Made by a program: the position numbers and the translations under genes. DNA of 64,000 nt from Planctomycetota bacterium (GTDB lineage Bacteria; Planctomycetota; UBA1135; UBA2386), in assembly GCA_020638695.1 (NCBI GenBank), contig JACKIB010000001.1, positions 496,001-560,000 of the forward strand, read 5' to 3'. Below, in pieces: positions 34,094 to 44,661 of the stretch (its first letter is position 1; each line of letters opens with the position of its first letter). A model generated the notes under the pieces. It saw only the letters and a list, made by a program, of their open reading frames with translations, ran no database searches and was not told the DNA's origin.

Positions 34094-37000
34094 CGCACGG
34101 TCACCTGCTCGCTGAGGATGCGGGTCTCGCCCTCGTAGGTCAGCATGATGTCGTGCAGGGTGATCGCCTGCTTCCAACCGTTCGCCAGGAATGACACCGG
34201 GTCGAACGCCCCGGTTCGGTACTCGGTGGCGAACCGCAACTCGAACACGCTGCCCTGCCAGTGGATCCGGTTCGGCTTGCCGTCGACCGATCCCTTTTCG
34301 AAGGTGAACATGCCGGCCACCTTGGTCGGGTCGTCGGCGAAGCTGCCCGCGGCGTCGATGTTGGCGGTCGCGTGCAGCTTGAGGACCGACTGGTCGGGGT
34401 TGTCTTCGCGCCACTGCACCGTGCGGTAGAACACCGGGGTCTCGCGCCGGGTCATCTGGTAGTACGCCAGCTCGGGGTCGTCGGATCGCGCGTGGTAGCG
34501 GTCCCAGAAGCGAGTCGGGAACCAGATCACCGGCGAGCCGGAGGAAGCACCTTGTGCCTTGGTCCCGTAACGGTTGCGGAACAGCCCGATCCCCGGCGAC
34601 TGCGCATCCTCGGGGTCGTACCAGTCGGGCATACCGAGCGACGCCGGACTCGGCGAGGTCCAGGTGTAGTGCAGGAGTTCCTGCCCCATGAGCACCGTGC
34701 CGCCGTAACGCGGCAGCGAGCCGAGGTGCTGCACCGGCAGCTTGCTCGCCACCGCGGACACCTGCCCGTTGAGGATCGCGCAGGGCACCTGCGGGACGAA
34801 GTGCACGCGGGCGCCGTCGCCGTGCGCACGCGGTTTGGTGCCGAGCAGCCCGCGCCCCTGTTCGGCGACTTGGAACACGCCATCGGCGAACGACTTGTAG
34901 GCGATCAACTCGCCGTCGATCAGCAGCAGCCCGCCCTCGTTCGGGTAGGTTTGCGTGTAGTCAGTGGCGCTGTTCACCGGGCCGTAGGAGAACAGCCGCG
35001 TGTGGTGGCGGGTCGGGATCTGCTGCGCGTCCGCGGTGACGTCCTGGCTGACCATCACCGGCTCGGCGTACTTGCCGACCGAGGAACACTCGTCGACCTG
35101 GCCGTTGGCTTGCTGGTAGTCGCTGGTCGACTTGGCGGGGCCGCCGAAGTACGCCGCTTCGACGTAGGCCGCGGGCAACTCGCCGCTGGGGAACTTGACC
35201 AAGCGGTCGACCCGCCGCGTATCGAAGGCCTCCTGCCGGGACGCCGGGCCGGTGAAGATCTTCTGCACGCCGTCCTTGAACGCGACCATCTGGAACGGCG
35301 CCGGGCCGAGCATCTCGCGGGTCGAATCGGAAGCGGTCGCGTTCTGGCCGCTCGGCGGATTGTCGAACCCGTGGCGCTGCCAGTACCAGTTGATGGTGTG
35401 CCACTCGACCGGCGGCCGGTTGCTGCCGCTCGCCTGCGTGCCGTAGACCATCGCGACCCGGTCGTTGCGCCCACAACGGGCGCTGAGCGCACCGAGTTCG
35501 CCGCGGTCGAGCTCGAGCCGCAGGCAGGGCGTAACGGTTGCACTTCCGCTGCTGAAGTCGTGGGACGTGGTGCCGCTTGCGTTGTCGCCACGGAAATCGA
35601 GCGTGGTGCGGGCCGCGTACACCACCCCCCAGGTGAGCTCGATGGGGTCGATGTAGCCGATCCGCTGCCCACCGTCGTCCTGCGGTGGGGTGAACTCGAG
35701 GGCTTTGGCGATCTGCTGATCCAGGGTGCCGTTGGTGCCGCCAGTCAGGGTCAGGCTACCGCGGTTGCTGAAGCCGGACAGACGCGACAGCAGGTTCCGC
35801 CACTTGCTGTGCCGCACCCGGACCACGTCGCCCTCGGGGCTGATCACGTCGTAGCGCACCCATTCGGTGTCCCACTCGCGGTTCTTGCCCGGGTAGATCT
35901 GCATCCACTCGGTGACCCCGGTCTCCAGCGGATCGTTGAGCGCAGCGGTGTTGGTCACCGCCAGCGACACCGGCACGACGTACAGCACGAAGTTCTGGAG
36001 CTCGCTGAAGGGCGTCGGCTTGCCCCCCACCTGCGCGAGGAGGAAGCGCGACCACTCGCTCACGAAGATCCGCCCGGTACCGTTGGTGCTGTACGACGCG
36101 TTGTTGCCGCTCTGCAGCATCTTGTCGGTGCCGGGGATCTTGGCCGCCCGCTTGATGCCCGTGAGCTTGTTGCCGTCCCGCTTGGCGTAGCGGATCAGCT
36201 CGACTCCGCCGAGCAGCTGCGACTGCGGATTCTGCGTCGGGTTGTTCGACCGGCCGTTGCCAAGACCGTCCCACTGCACCAACAACGCGTAGCCGCCACC
36301 TGCCGGGAAACCGGCCGGGATCTTCGCATCGCCCTGAGTCAGCGGCGGCGGCCCCTTGCCGGTCACGTCGGCCACCGGGTCGACCAGGTAGATGTCCTGG
36401 GTGTCGGTCTCGTCGAGCCCGCGTCCCGGGCTGAAGGTCTGGGTGCTTCCCTTGAGCTGGATGGTCGCTGGATTCTTCAGCATCCCGCGCGCCACCGAGA
36501 ACGCGCCAACCCCATCGCGCAGCGGCGTGCTACCGACCGCGAGCGTGGTGTTGCGGAAGAGCGACGCGGCATAGCCGTACAGCTCGACCAGCGAGCCCGA
36601 CGGAATCCTCGGGGTGCGGTCGTTCGACGGATCACCCGGGATCTGCTCGGCGTCGCGGTTGGGGCGGCCGTACTGGTCGACGTCGGAGTCCTTGCGGTAC
36701 TCCTCCCACCGCATGCGCGCCTTGCGCTCGCCGATCGAGTCCAGCTGCTTGCAGTAGAAGGTGGTGGCATCGCGCGAGGTGTACTCGAACAGTTCGCGGC
36801 CGATCCGCAACACGCCGCGGTCGGGGAAACCATCGGTGCTCTCGACCTTGATCTGCGGGTAGCGCGCGGTGTCCTGCGCGGGAGTGACGCCGGACGACGG
36901 CCGCTTGTACTCGGGCACGTCGAACCCCTCCGCCAGGTAGGTCATGAACTCCGGCTTCTTGCGCGGCACACCATCGACGAACAGCGACAGCTGACCCGGA

Positions 37001-39441
37001 CGGTTGCCGTCGGCGGACAGGTTCACGTGGTACCAGACGTTCGGCTTCAGGTTCGCGTCCGCCAGCGGGACCCGCCAAGTCGCCGCGCTGCGTGCCGGTT
37101 GGGTCAGCACCTCCGACGGGTTGGGGTCGAGCCCCGCTTCGTCGAGCACCTCGAACACCAGTCCGTTGGCATCGAACCGCAGGTTGATGCGGTTGCGGTC
37201 CGGGTGCTGGCCGGCGCAGTCGTAGATGCAGGTGCCGGCGGCGAGGCTCTTGATCTTGAACCAGAACGACACCGCGTGGCGCCGCGGCATCCCCTGGTCG
37301 GCGGCGGTGAACTCGAACGACGCCTCGGCGTGGCGGCCCTTGTTGGCGGTCCCCCCGGCGCGCGGGCCGGTGTTCACCATGTCGAACACGCCCTCCTTGG
37401 CGAGGTCTCGCCCATCGGGGTGCTGGCCGAATTCGAACGACTCGGTCGACCACGGGCTGCGCATGCGCAGGGCCTGTTGCGCCTTCCGGCCGATCACCGG
37501 GAGCGCGACCACGGTTGCGGCCCGGGCACTGCCCCGGTCGAGACTCGGGTAGCGCGGTTGACCGAGCCCGATGCCCGGGAAGAACTTCGCGTAGAGCAGC
37601 GCCGGCGAGAGCAGCCCGGGCGTGGTCGCGACGTCGCCCGAGCGCACCGCGCCGAGGTTGATCGGGAAGGTCAGGTGGTACGGTGCCCGCCGGTTGAGTC
37701 GCGTGTTCTCCTCCCAGTCGCGCTGGCGGAACACCAAGCAATCGAGCCCGTGGCCTGGCATCGCCGAGGCGATTCCCGCCACCTCCGAGCGCGCGGTCTC
37801 CAAGCCGGACAGCTTGGTGTGCATGCTGCCGACCCGGTAGCGGACCAAGGAATTGGAGGAGAAGGTCACCGGCATGGTGCCCATCTCCGCGCGCGGCTCA
37901 CGACCGTAGAGGAAGTTGTCCTGCAGGGTGACCAGCAACCACAGGTCGAGCATCTTCTTGGCCGCCGCCTCGCCGCGGGGGAAGAAGAACCGCTCGGCCA
38001 AGTCCTGCCAGCTCTGGAACGGCCGCTCGCCGTTGCTCGGCTCGCCCTCGGTTCGCCCTTCGCGCTGCGCCAGCAGCTCGTCCGCCATCGTCGCGGCGAG
38101 CTTGGCATCGACCACCGGGCCGTACTGCGTGCGGTTGTCGGCGGCGTCCTTCTTGGGGTCGCCGGAGCGGTTGCGGGTCGGGCCGCGGCGAACGTTCTGA
38201 AGCAGCGCGATCAGCACCTCGCGGTCGGCGGTATTGAGGTTGACCGCGACCGGCAGCAAGGCTTGCACTTCGGCCTCCATCGGCTGGAAGGCGCGACCAG
38301 GCGGCAGCAGCAGGTTGAGCTGCCAGCGGTTCTGCAGATCGACCTGCCCGCGGTCGGTACCGCTGGGCTGCGTTGTCCACACCAGGTTGTAGTCGACCTG
38401 CTTGGGGTCGCGGATGCTGCGGATCCGCACCAATGCGCCGCCGCCGAACGGCATCGCCGACTTGGTGCGCAGGTACCACACCGGCGAGGCCGACGGGTCC
38501 TGGGCGTTGAACACCCGCTCGGGGCGGCTCCACTGCGCGCTGTACTCGTTGGCGCCGACGGTGGTGCAGTGATCGATGAGCGTGTCGATCTCGGCGCGAT
38601 TGAAGCGTCCCACTCCGTCGCCCGCTTCCGCAATAGCCTGGATCGCGGCGACCGAGCTGTGGGGTACGTAGGCGGTGCGGCTGCGCACCTGGTGGATCAC
38701 CGCCGCAACCACTCGATAGTCGAGCACCAGGCAATCCTGCGGCAGCTTCTGCGGCGGGCGGGAACGCGTCAGCTCGTGGAACACGTTGCCTTCGCGCCGC
38801 TGGTAGTCGATCCGCTCGCCGTACACCAGCAGCGAGCCGCGCTGCTCCGGGAATCGGGTGGCGTCGAGCACCGTCAGGGTGGTGGCGTCCGGCTCGTGGT
38901 CGCCGGCCAAGCTGGTCGCGAGCCCCAGGAGGTTCGCCAGCACCAGCGGCGAGGCGGTCGGCAAGTGGATCTTGCGCTGCAGATCCTCGAACGACGCTGC
39001 GCGCAGGTAGCGGTCGTTCTTGCGCTTGAACGCGCCCGGGTAGGCGATGCGCCCCGGGAACTCGGCACGGCTGTCCCAGTCCGGGGTGCCTCCCTCGACC
39101 GAGAACTCCTGACTCGGGTGGGTCTTCGCCGCCTGGTGCAGCGTCAGCGCCACACCGCTGTCGCGCGAGTGCATGGTTTGCTGCTCGTGCACCACGTCCG
39201 TAGCGATCGCACTCTCGTTGGTCATGCTGACCAGGAACGGCACCAGCAGAGCGAGCAGGATCGCCAGCGCTACCAGGGCGGAGACCAAGGCGAATCCCCG
39301 GGGTGCAGGTGCCAACGGGCTGTCGTCGCCGCCACACGCGGGCCGCAGGTCTGGCGACGCACGCAAGGAACTTCGGCGACAGCCCACGCGCTGCGCGGTC
39401 GCGACGTGATCGGAAGCGGGAAACGGGTCGAGCCGGTTCAT
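34090..39441 (-). CDS. Giant GspK-like pseudopilin assembly protein with LamG-like domain
   Basis: The 1783-residue product starts with a GspK-type membrane segment (G49-F-A-L-V-S-A-L-V-A-L-A at about 49-60). A helix-hairpin-helix element (V-N-L-N-T-A-D-R-E-V-L near 397) is typical of GspK tips, and a LamG/concanavalin-like domain spans about 715-830 (S-F-W-F-K-I-K-S-L-A, then N-V-W-Y-H-V-N-L-S). Large beta-rich regions make up the rest. GspK usually has about 320 residues, so this protein is over five times longer. It probably caps the pseudopilus and could also present a carbohydrate-binding surface. I chose 39441 as start because it gives the short leader before the membrane segment. Confidence 0.8.
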   Translation of the reverse strand: MNRLDPFPASDHVATAQRVGCRRSSLRASPDLRPACGGDDSPLAPAPRGFALVSALVALAILLALLVPFLVSMTNESAIATDVVHEQQTMHSRDSGVALTLHQAAKTHPSQEFSVEGGTPDWDSRAEFPGRIAYPGAFKRKNDRYLRAASFEDLQRKIHLPTASPLVLANLLGLATSLAGDHEPDATTLTVLDATRFPEQRGSLLVYGERIDYQRREGNVFHELTRSRPPQKLPQDCLVLDYRVVAAVIHQVRSRTAYVPHSSVAAIQAIAEAGDGVGRFNRAEIDTLIDHCTTVGANEYSAQWSRPERVFNAQDPSASPVWYLRTKSAMPFGGGALVRIRSIRDPKQVDYNLVWTTQPSGTDRGQVDLQNRWQLNLLLPPGRAFQPMEAEVQALLPVAVNLNTADREVLIALLQNVRRGPTRNRSGDPKKDAADNRTQYGPVVDAKLAATMADELLAQREGRTEGEPSNGERPFQSWQDLAERFFFPRGEAAAKKMLDLWLLVTLQDNFLYGREPRAEMGTMPVTFSSNSLVRYRVGSMHTKLSGLETARSEVAGIASAMPGHGLDCLVFRQRDWEENTRLNRRAPYHLTFPINLGAVRSGDVATTPGLLSPALLYAKFFPGIGLGQPRYPSLDRGSARAATVVALPVIGRKAQQALRMRSPWSTESFEFGQHPDGRDLAKEGVFDMVNTGPRAGGTANKGRHAEASFEFTAADQGMPRRHAVSFWFKIKSLAAGTCIYDCAGQHPDRNRINLRFDANGLVFEVLDEAGLDPNPSEVLTQPARSAATWRVPLADANLKPNVWYHVNLSADGNRPGQLSLFVDGVPRKKPEFMTYLAEGFDVPEYKRPSSGVTPAQDTARYPQIKVESTDGFPDRGVLRIGRELFEYTSRDATTFYCKQLDSIGERKARMRWEEYRKDSDVDQYGRPNRDAEQIPGDPSNDRTPRIPSGSLVELYGYAASLFRNTTLAVGSTPLRDGVGAFSVARGMLKNPATIQLKGSTQTFSPGRGLDETDTQDIYLVDPVADVTGKGPPPLTQGDAKIPAGFPAGGGYALLVQWDGLGNGRSNNPTQNPQSQLLGGVELIRYAKRDGNKLTGIKRAAKIPGTDKMLQSGNNASYSTNGTGRIFVSEWSRFLLAQVGGKPTPFSELQNFVLYVVPVSLAVTNTAALNDPLETGVTEWMQIYPGKNREWDTEWVRYDVISPEGDVVRVRHSKWRNLLSRLSGFSNRGSLTLTGGTNGTLDQQIAKALEFTPPQDDGGQRIGYIDPIELTWGVVYAARTTLDFRGDNASGTTSHDFSSGSATVTPCLRLELDRGELGALSARCGRNDRVAMVYGTQASGSNRPPVEWHTINWYWQRHGFDNPPSGQNATASDSTREMLGPAPFQMVAFKDGVQKIFTGPASRQEAFDTRRVDRLVKFPSGELPAAYVEAAYFGGPAKSTSDYQQANGQVDECSSVGKYAEPVMVSQDVTADAQQIPTRHHTRLFSYGPVNSATDYTQTYPNEGGLLLIDGELIAYKSFADGVFQVAEQGRGLLGTKPRAHGDGARVHFVPQVPCAILNGQVSAVASKLPVQHLGSLPRYGGTVLMGQELLHYTWTSPSPASLGMPDWYDPEDAQSPGIGLFRNRYGTKAQGASSGSPVIWFPTRFWDRYHARSDDPELAYYQMTRRETPVFYRTVQWREDNPDQSVLKLHATANIDAAGSFADDPTKVAGMFTFEKGSVDGKPNRIHWQGSVFELRFATEYRTGAFDPVSFLANGWKQAITLHDIMLTYEGETRILSEQVTVR

Positions 39442-40511
39442 TCGAGCACTCCTCCCGGCGCCACGCGGCGCCGCATGCGAGCCTCTCCGAGGGACAGTTC
39501 GATCACCGCAGGGGCGCGCAGCGCGCCGTGCGCATCGAACTCTATGGGGGCTTTCCAACCGTGGATCTCCGTGTCGCGGGGCAGCGTCACCGATTCGTCG
39601 TGCTCGTAGGCGAGCAGCTGGATCTCGTCGACCTTGCCCGGAATCTGGCTGCCGCGCGGCGACACCGTGAACTCGGTCGCCTGCGGGTCGCGGAACACCT
39701 CACCGCGCGCCTCCGCCGAAGCCACCGCCGCGCCGTCGATCAGCAGCTGCAGGGTGCGCCCGTCGTGGCGCAGCTCGAGGCTGCTCCAGCGGCGCAGCGG
39801 CAGGGGATGCCCCGCCGCCGCGACATCGACCCGTCGTCCGGGTCCGACCCCGTCGCCAGCCAGCGTGAGTTGGGCCCGCGGTGCGAGTTCCGCGTCGAGG
39901 CCGAGCTCGAAGGTGCGGCCGAACACCGCCACGATGCACTTGCGCCGCTCCTCGGGCCACAGCTCGATGCGCAGCGCGAAGCCATCGGTGAGTCGGAACC
40001 GCTCCCGCCCCTTGGTCGACACCGAGACCAGCGTGTCGTCCTTCTCCGGGTCCGGGCGCACGCACTGACCGAAGCGCCCGGACTCGTCGTACTTGCCGGT
40101 CACGGTCGCTTCGAGTCCGGCGAACCCGCGCTCGTCGGGCTCGAGGTGCCATTGCCCCACCGGGCTCAACACCTTGGCGCGCACCGCCAGGGTGTTCTCG
40201 CCGCGCAGCAACTCGACCGCGGTGGGTCGGCCGGTGCGCCGCGCGGTCTCGTGCGCCAGGCGAACCTTGTCGCGCAGCACCGTCCACGCTACGTCGGCGC
40301 GGTTGTCGGTCTTGCTGAGGAAACCGATGCCGATGCCGGCCAGGATCGCGATCACCCCCATCACGGCGATCAGCTCCAGCAGGGTGAAACCGGCGTCGCG
40401 CGCCGTGGCGCGGTCGGCGTGCTGTTCCGTATCGATTCGCTTCGCGTCGGCCCGCAAGATCGGTGGTCGCCTCCGCTCAGTGTTTCGGCCGTTCTGGGTA
40501 GCAGACGTCAT
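39438..40511 (-). CDS. Pseudopilin (GspH-like) with lectin-like C-terminus
   Basis: The 357-residue product has a prepilin signal G41/F42 with E46 (G-F-T-L-L-E-L-I-A-V-M). GspH proteins usually have about 170-200 residues. The extra C-terminal part has G-R-T-L-Q-L-L-I-D-G-A and V-D-E-I-Q-L-L, recalling the concanavalin-like fold. The start is uncertain: an ATG at 40511 overlaps the GspG gene by 35 bases, and another at 40538 would overlap more. Confidence 0.75.
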   Translation of the reverse strand: MTSATQNGRNTERRRPPILRADAKRIDTEQHADRATARDAGFTLLELIAVMGVIAILAGIGIGFLSKTDNRADVAWTVLRDKVRLAHETARRTGRPTAVELLRGENTLAVRAKVLSPVGQWHLEPDERGFAGLEATVTGKYDESGRFGQCVRPDPEKDDTLVSVSTKGRERFRLTDGFALRIELWPEERRKCIVAVFGRTFELGLDAELAPRAQLTLAGDGVGPGRRVDVAAAGHPLPLRRWSSLELRHDGRTLQLLIDGAAVASAEARGEVFRDPQATEFTVSPRGSQIPGKVDEIQLLAYEHDESVTLPRDTEIHGWKAPIEFDAHGALRAPAVIELSLGEARMRRRVAPGGVLE

Positions 40512-41121
40512 CGTCGTCGCCGAACGTGCCATTGGCACCGGCGGAGATGATCTGGTACTTGCGCGGGTTGAGGTAGCCGCGGTCGTCCTTCATGGCTTCG
40601 GCCTCGGCGTCTTCCTGCGAGACACCCAAGGCGATCGTCTGCTTCTTGCCGTACGACGCGTTGTGGAAGTAGGCGAATGGATTGCCCCAGGCATCGACCA
40701 CCTCGAGCTTCTTCCGGGTGCGCAGTTCCGGAATCTCGTCGGTGTTGTCGTCCTCGTCGGTGTTCTTCAGCCACTCGGGGTGGTCGTCGAACGTCAGGGT
40801 CCCACCGAGGCGCTTCTGCCCGAGTTGGATCAATAGACACTCGATACCGGCATTGCGCGAATCGGCCTTGGCCTTGATCGACTTCGGCAGCAGGGCGTAG
40901 TCCGACACCGGGTAGTCACCATTGTCGCGCTGGTACTTCTCGATCATCTGCTGCAGCAACTGGATGCGCGCCGTGGTCTGCGCCCCCTTGCTCTCCATGA
41001 AGATCTCGCGCACCTGCGGCAGCAACGCGACTGCGAGCAGCGAGATGATGCCGATCACGATCAGCAGCTCGACCAGCGTGAAGCCGCGCGCATTCGCGCG
41101 CACGGGATGGTGTCTCGACAT
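40477..41121 (-). CDS. gspG: Major pseudopilin (GspG-like)
   Basis: The 214-residue product has a prepilin signal G13/F14 with E18 (G-F-T-L-V-E-L-L-I-V-I-G-I), a hydrophobic helix and a G-x-Y-P motif near 80. Its C-terminus has D-A-W-G-N-P-F-A-Y and G-D-D-D-D-V-C-Y, fitting the calcium-binding end of GspG. It would build the pseudopilus fibre. The ATG lies two bases after the stop of the TPR gene. Confidence 0.9.
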   Translation of the reverse strand: MSRHHPVRANARGFTLVELLIVIGIISLLAVALLPQVREIFMESKGAQTTARIQLLQQMIEKYQRDNGDYPVSDYALLPKSIKAKADSRNAGIECLLIQLGQKRLGGTLTFDDHPEWLKNTDEDDNTDEIPELRTRKKLEVVDAWGNPFAYFHNASYGKKQTIALGVSQEDAEAEAMKDDRGYLNPRKYQIISAGANGTFGDDDDVCYPERPKH

Positions 41122-41123
41122 GT

Positions 41124-43838
41124 CTATTCCTTGAGCTGCACGCGCCGGTAGTCCCGGAACTGCACGTCCAGGGGCTGGAGGGGGACACAGTCGGCCTGCA
41201 ACCGGGTCTGCATGGTACCGCTGGTGCTCGCGTTGCGCCGCACGCCGGCCATCCGGAGGGGTTTCGGGAGCACCGGATTGCCGTCGAACGTGGCGTGCAG
41301 GAACAAGGTCTGCTGCCGCGGGTTCTCGGGATCGGTGGCGAACCGCAGCCGCAGCGTGTGCCACTGGCCCGGGGTGACCTCGATCGAGGTGCGGATCGGT
41401 TCCTTTGCCTTGCGGTTCTCGGTGAGGTCGAGCACCACCTTGCGGCTGTCGTCCATGCCGAACCGCACGCGGAACTGCGGCTCGGCGTTGGCGCCCGAGC
41501 CGGGGATCTGCACCACCAGACCTGCGAACTCGCTGCGGTTGTCGGCGCCGACCATCATGTCGATCGCCACCGAGACCAACCGCCCGGTCCCCTGCATGGT
41601 CCGCTCCACGTAGACCGGCCCGGACAGCCGTCCAGCCGCGCCGACCAGTTTGACCGACTCGGTCCCGGGGAGGGGCCGGGCTTGCCCGTTGGTCTTGGTC
41701 CCCCACTTGCGATTGCCGCTGCCGAAGCTGGTGAAGCGATCGACCACCTGCTCGAGGTTGGCGTGATCGGCCATCATCCCGAGCAGCTTCTCGGCGTGCT
41801 TGCGCACCGGGTCGTCCGGCTTGAGCCGCCGCAACCGCTGGAGCCGATCTTCCGCCCGATCGCCGCGCTTGAGGATGTACTCGACCAGGGCGAGCCCGAT
41901 CTGGCAGAACGGACTGCGATCACCGCCGCGTTCGAATGCGGTCCGCGCGGCGCGCACGTCGCGTGCTTCGTAGTGCAGACGACCCTGCATCTCGACGAAC
42001 AGCAGTTCCTTTCCGCCTTGTCGCTGATCGAGATCGACCAGGCGATCGACGTAGCGGACCGCGCGCACCAGCGCGCCGGTGTCGTTGTTGCGCCGGTAGA
42101 GCCCCCAGTGCACCCAGGTCAGTTCGGCGAGCGCTTCGAGGAAGTCGTCGCGCAACCGCAACGCCTGCAGCAACGGCTCGACGGCACCGACCAGGTCGCC
42201 GTTGCGCCGCAGCTGCCGGCCGAGCAGGTAGTGGAGGTACGGATGCGTCGGGTCGGTGGTCAGCGAAGCGCGCAGCATCTCGACGGCGTTGTTGCCTTCG
42301 CCCTCGATCTGCCCGAGCAACAAGCCGAGTCCGGCCTGCGCGAGGTGCCGCAGCCGCGGGTTGGCATCCGCGATCTGCTCGAACGCGGTCCGCGCCGCCG
42401 CGAGGTCACCCTTCACCAGCTTGCACGCGGCGACCCCGAGCAACGCATCGTCGATCTTGCCGCTCTGCGCGCAAGACTCGAAGTCGGTCAGCGCGGAATC
42501 CACGGACTGCTTGGCGTAGGCGACCAAGGCACCGAGGTAGGTGGCCCGCACCTGCAACTCCGACGAGATCCCCTGCGGCAGTGCATCGGTGGCACCGGCC
42601 AGGTCTCCAACCGCGAGCATCGCCCGCACCTTGACGGCGTGGAAGGACAGCACGTCGGCGTCGGTGGGGTCGTTGCGGCTCTTGTAGACCACCGCGTTGT
42701 TGGCCGGCTCGACCGCTTCGACCACACGGCCGCGGTCGAGCAAGAACTCCGCCAGCGCCGCGTAGTTGCGTGGATCGAGCGGCTTGTTCAGTGCCACGGC
42801 GGCGCGCAGGTGCTTCTCGGCGAGCTTGTCGAGCCCCAGCCGCGCTTCCACCATGCCCAGCCCGCGCAGCTGGAACGACGATCCCTGGAGGTCGGCCTCG
42901 ATGTCCTTGAACATCCGGTACTCGGCGGCGAGATCACCCATCGCGGCGAGCACCTTGGCGCGGTAGAGGTAGCCGTGCTCCTTCGGGGTGACGAACTTGC
43001 GGTAGCTCTCGACCCGCTCCAGCGCCACGTCGTACACCCACGGCTCGACTTGTGCGGTTTCGAGCAGCCAGAACAGGAGGTCACGCTGCTGCTCGACGTT
43101 GGTCGAGCGGGGCTCGAGCCCGCGCGTGCGCAGTCCCACCTCGTTGCGCAGCGTTCTCGCCAACTCCAACTTGGTGATCTCGCTGACCTTGACCTTGAGT
43201 TCGTCGTGGGTGGTCCCGTCCTTCGGGTTGATCCACTGGAAGCGGAACTCGGTGCCGGGGGCGACCGATCGCCGCATCGCGATGTCGTACTTCAGCGTGT
43301 CCTTGCCGAGGAAGATGCCCCAGAACTTCGACCCATCCTTGTGCAGGCAGTCGTACACCAGGCTCGGATCGGAGGCGGTGTTGGGGTTCGTGGGCGCGGC
43401 GGGGCCGGGCTTGGGGGCGGGGTTGCCGTTGCCGGACTTGGGTTGTTCGCTGCCGGCGTCCTTGGGCTCGGACTTGGGCTCCTTGCTACTGGACGCCGGC
43501 GCCATGGCCAGCACGTGGCGCAGCTGGAAGTACGCGCGCGGTTGCTGGCCGATCTCCAGCGGCAACACCACGACCGGCAGCGTGCCGAGCGGGTAGAACG
43601 GCAGGTCGGCCTTGGGTGGCAACGGCTGTGACTCGGACGGCTCGACGAACAGCTCGCGTACCGCGGTCGGCGTGCCGGTTGGGTCGGCGAGGATCGAACG
43701 CGGCGTGGCGACCGCCGGGAGTTCCTTGATCTTGGGGCGCGGCCGACGCCCGGCGTCCGTGGGCTTGAGACCCATCGCCCACCACACGGTGAACGCGACC
43801 GTCACCAGCAGCAGGACTTGTTCCTTGCGCAGCGCCAT
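41124..43838 (-). CDS. Membrane TPR protein with concanavalin-like C-terminus
   Basis: The 904-residue product has one N-terminal membrane helix (about 6-24) and a Pro/Lys/Ser-rich linker near 115-155. A long run of TPR-like helices (about 250-680, with repeats such as A-L-A-E-F-L-L-D-R-G-R-V) follows. A final lectin-like domain has W-H-T-L-R-L-R-F and F-A-G-L-V-V-Q-I-P. It lies between the PilO-like and GspG genes, the position where pilus operons may encode a PilP/GspC-like adaptor. A scaffold role in the machine is inferred. Confidence 0.8.
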   Translation of the reverse strand: MALRKEQVLLLVTVAFTVWWAMGLKPTDAGRRPRPKIKELPAVATPRSILADPTGTPTAVRELFVEPSESQPLPPKADLPFYPLGTLPVVVLPLEIGQQPRAYFQLRHVLAMAPASSSKEPKSEPKDAGSEQPKSGNGNPAPKPGPAAPTNPNTASDPSLVYDCLHKDGSKFWGIFLGKDTLKYDIAMRRSVAPGTEFRFQWINPKDGTTHDELKVKVSEITKLELARTLRNEVGLRTRGLEPRSTNVEQQRDLLFWLLETAQVEPWVYDVALERVESYRKFVTPKEHGYLYRAKVLAAMGDLAAEYRMFKDIEADLQGSSFQLRGLGMVEARLGLDKLAEKHLRAAVALNKPLDPRNYAALAEFLLDRGRVVEAVEPANNAVVYKSRNDPTDADVLSFHAVKVRAMLAVGDLAGATDALPQGISSELQVRATYLGALVAYAKQSVDSALTDFESCAQSGKIDDALLGVAACKLVKGDLAAARTAFEQIADANPRLRHLAQAGLGLLLGQIEGEGNNAVEMLRASLTTDPTHPYLHYLLGRQLRRNGDLVGAVEPLLQALRLRDDFLEALAELTWVHWGLYRRNNDTGALVRAVRYVDRLVDLDQRQGGKELLFVEMQGRLHYEARDVRAARTAFERGGDRSPFCQIGLALVEYILKRGDRAEDRLQRLRRLKPDDPVRKHAEKLLGMMADHANLEQVVDRFTSFGSGNRKWGTKTNGQARPLPGTESVKLVGAAGRLSGPVYVERTMQGTGRLVSVAIDMMVGADNRSEFAGLVVQIPGSGANAEPQFRVRFGMDDSRKVVLDLTENRKAKEPIRTSIEVTPGQWHTLRLRFATDPENPRQQTLFLHATFDGNPVLPKPLRMAGVRRNASTSGTMQTRLQADCVPLQPLDVQFRDYRRVQLKE

Positions 43839-43839
43839 T

Positions 43840-44661
43840 TCAGCTGCCCTCCTCGAGCGACTTGATCCGCAGGGTACGCAGCTCGCCGGTGACCGTCAGC
43901 GGATCGCCCGAGCGTCGGCCGCGGGTGATCTTCAACGTGGCGACCTGCAGTCTCGGACGACCGACGCGGCAGTTCTCGACGAACTGGTGCACGGTGGCGT
44001 TGTCGGCCTCGAACTTGAAGCGAACCCGGGTCTCTTCGACCAGCTCCTCGGCCGTGGGGCGCTCCCCGGGCTTCTTGCTGCGCCCACGAGATCGACTGCG
44101 GCGATCCATCTTGAAGTCGAGGATCGCGCGCAGCCCCAACGCTTCGTAGCTCTTGCCGGTCACGGTCTTGTGGGCTGCCAACAGGTGTTGCACGGCCAAC
44201 TCCACCATGCTCGCCCCCACCAAGGCACGCTGGATCTCGTCGCGCTCGGTCGGCGCCGACCAGGTGAAGGCGTCCTCCGGGAAGTCGATGTTCAGCTCGT
44301 TGGCGGCCCGGTAGAGCGCCTGGCGCACCGCGCCGTAGGTGCTCGACCAATGCAGCTCCGCGTCGCCCTTGCCCTTGAGGTCGAACCGCTCAGGGAGATC
44401 GAAGTGCATCGCCTCGCGCAGCGAGTTCAGGGTCCGATCGAGTTCCTGGAACCGCTCCTGGGCCTGCTGCTGTTGCTGCTGCTGGTACATCGGATCCTTG
44501 ACCAGCCGGCGTTGCACGGAAGCGGCCGCCGCGTGCAGCTCACGTCCCTTGGCGTTGTACAGCCGATCGATCACGGTGTAGCCGATCAGGAACACGAGGA
44601 ACCCGATCGCGCAACCGAGCAGCCATTGCTTGCTCTCCTGCCAGAAGTCGTTGAGGTCCAC
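43840..44661 (-). CDS. PilO/GspM-like inner-membrane assembly protein
   Basis: The 273-residue product has one membrane helix (about 15-35), then a coiled coil that includes seven consecutive glutamines, then a small alpha-beta domain with I-L-D-F-K-M-D and R-F-K-F-E-A-D, fitting the ferredoxin-like fold of PilO. Gene order PilM-PilN-PilO supports this. Stop and start overlap with the neighbouring genes. Confidence 0.75.
   Translation of the reverse strand: MDLNDFWQESKQWLLGCAIGFLVFLIGYTVIDRLYNAKGRELHAAAASVQRRLVKDPMYQQQQQQQAQERFQELDRTLNSLREAMHFDLPERFDLKGKGDAELHWSSTYGAVRQALYRAANELNIDFPEDAFTWSAPTERDEIQRALVGASMVELAVQHLLAAHKTVTGKSYEALGLRAILDFKMDRRSRSRGRSKKPGERPTAEELVEETRVRFKFEADNATVHQFVENCRVGRPRLQVATLKITRGRRSGDPLTVTGELRTLRIKSLEEGS

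Noticed and set aside
34261..39609. A 1782-residue open frame on the plus strand opposite the giant GspK-like gene
   Set aside because: The minus-strand protein has a prepilin-type start, membrane segment and domains. The plus-strand reading has no recognisable motifs and is an artefact of high third-position GC.
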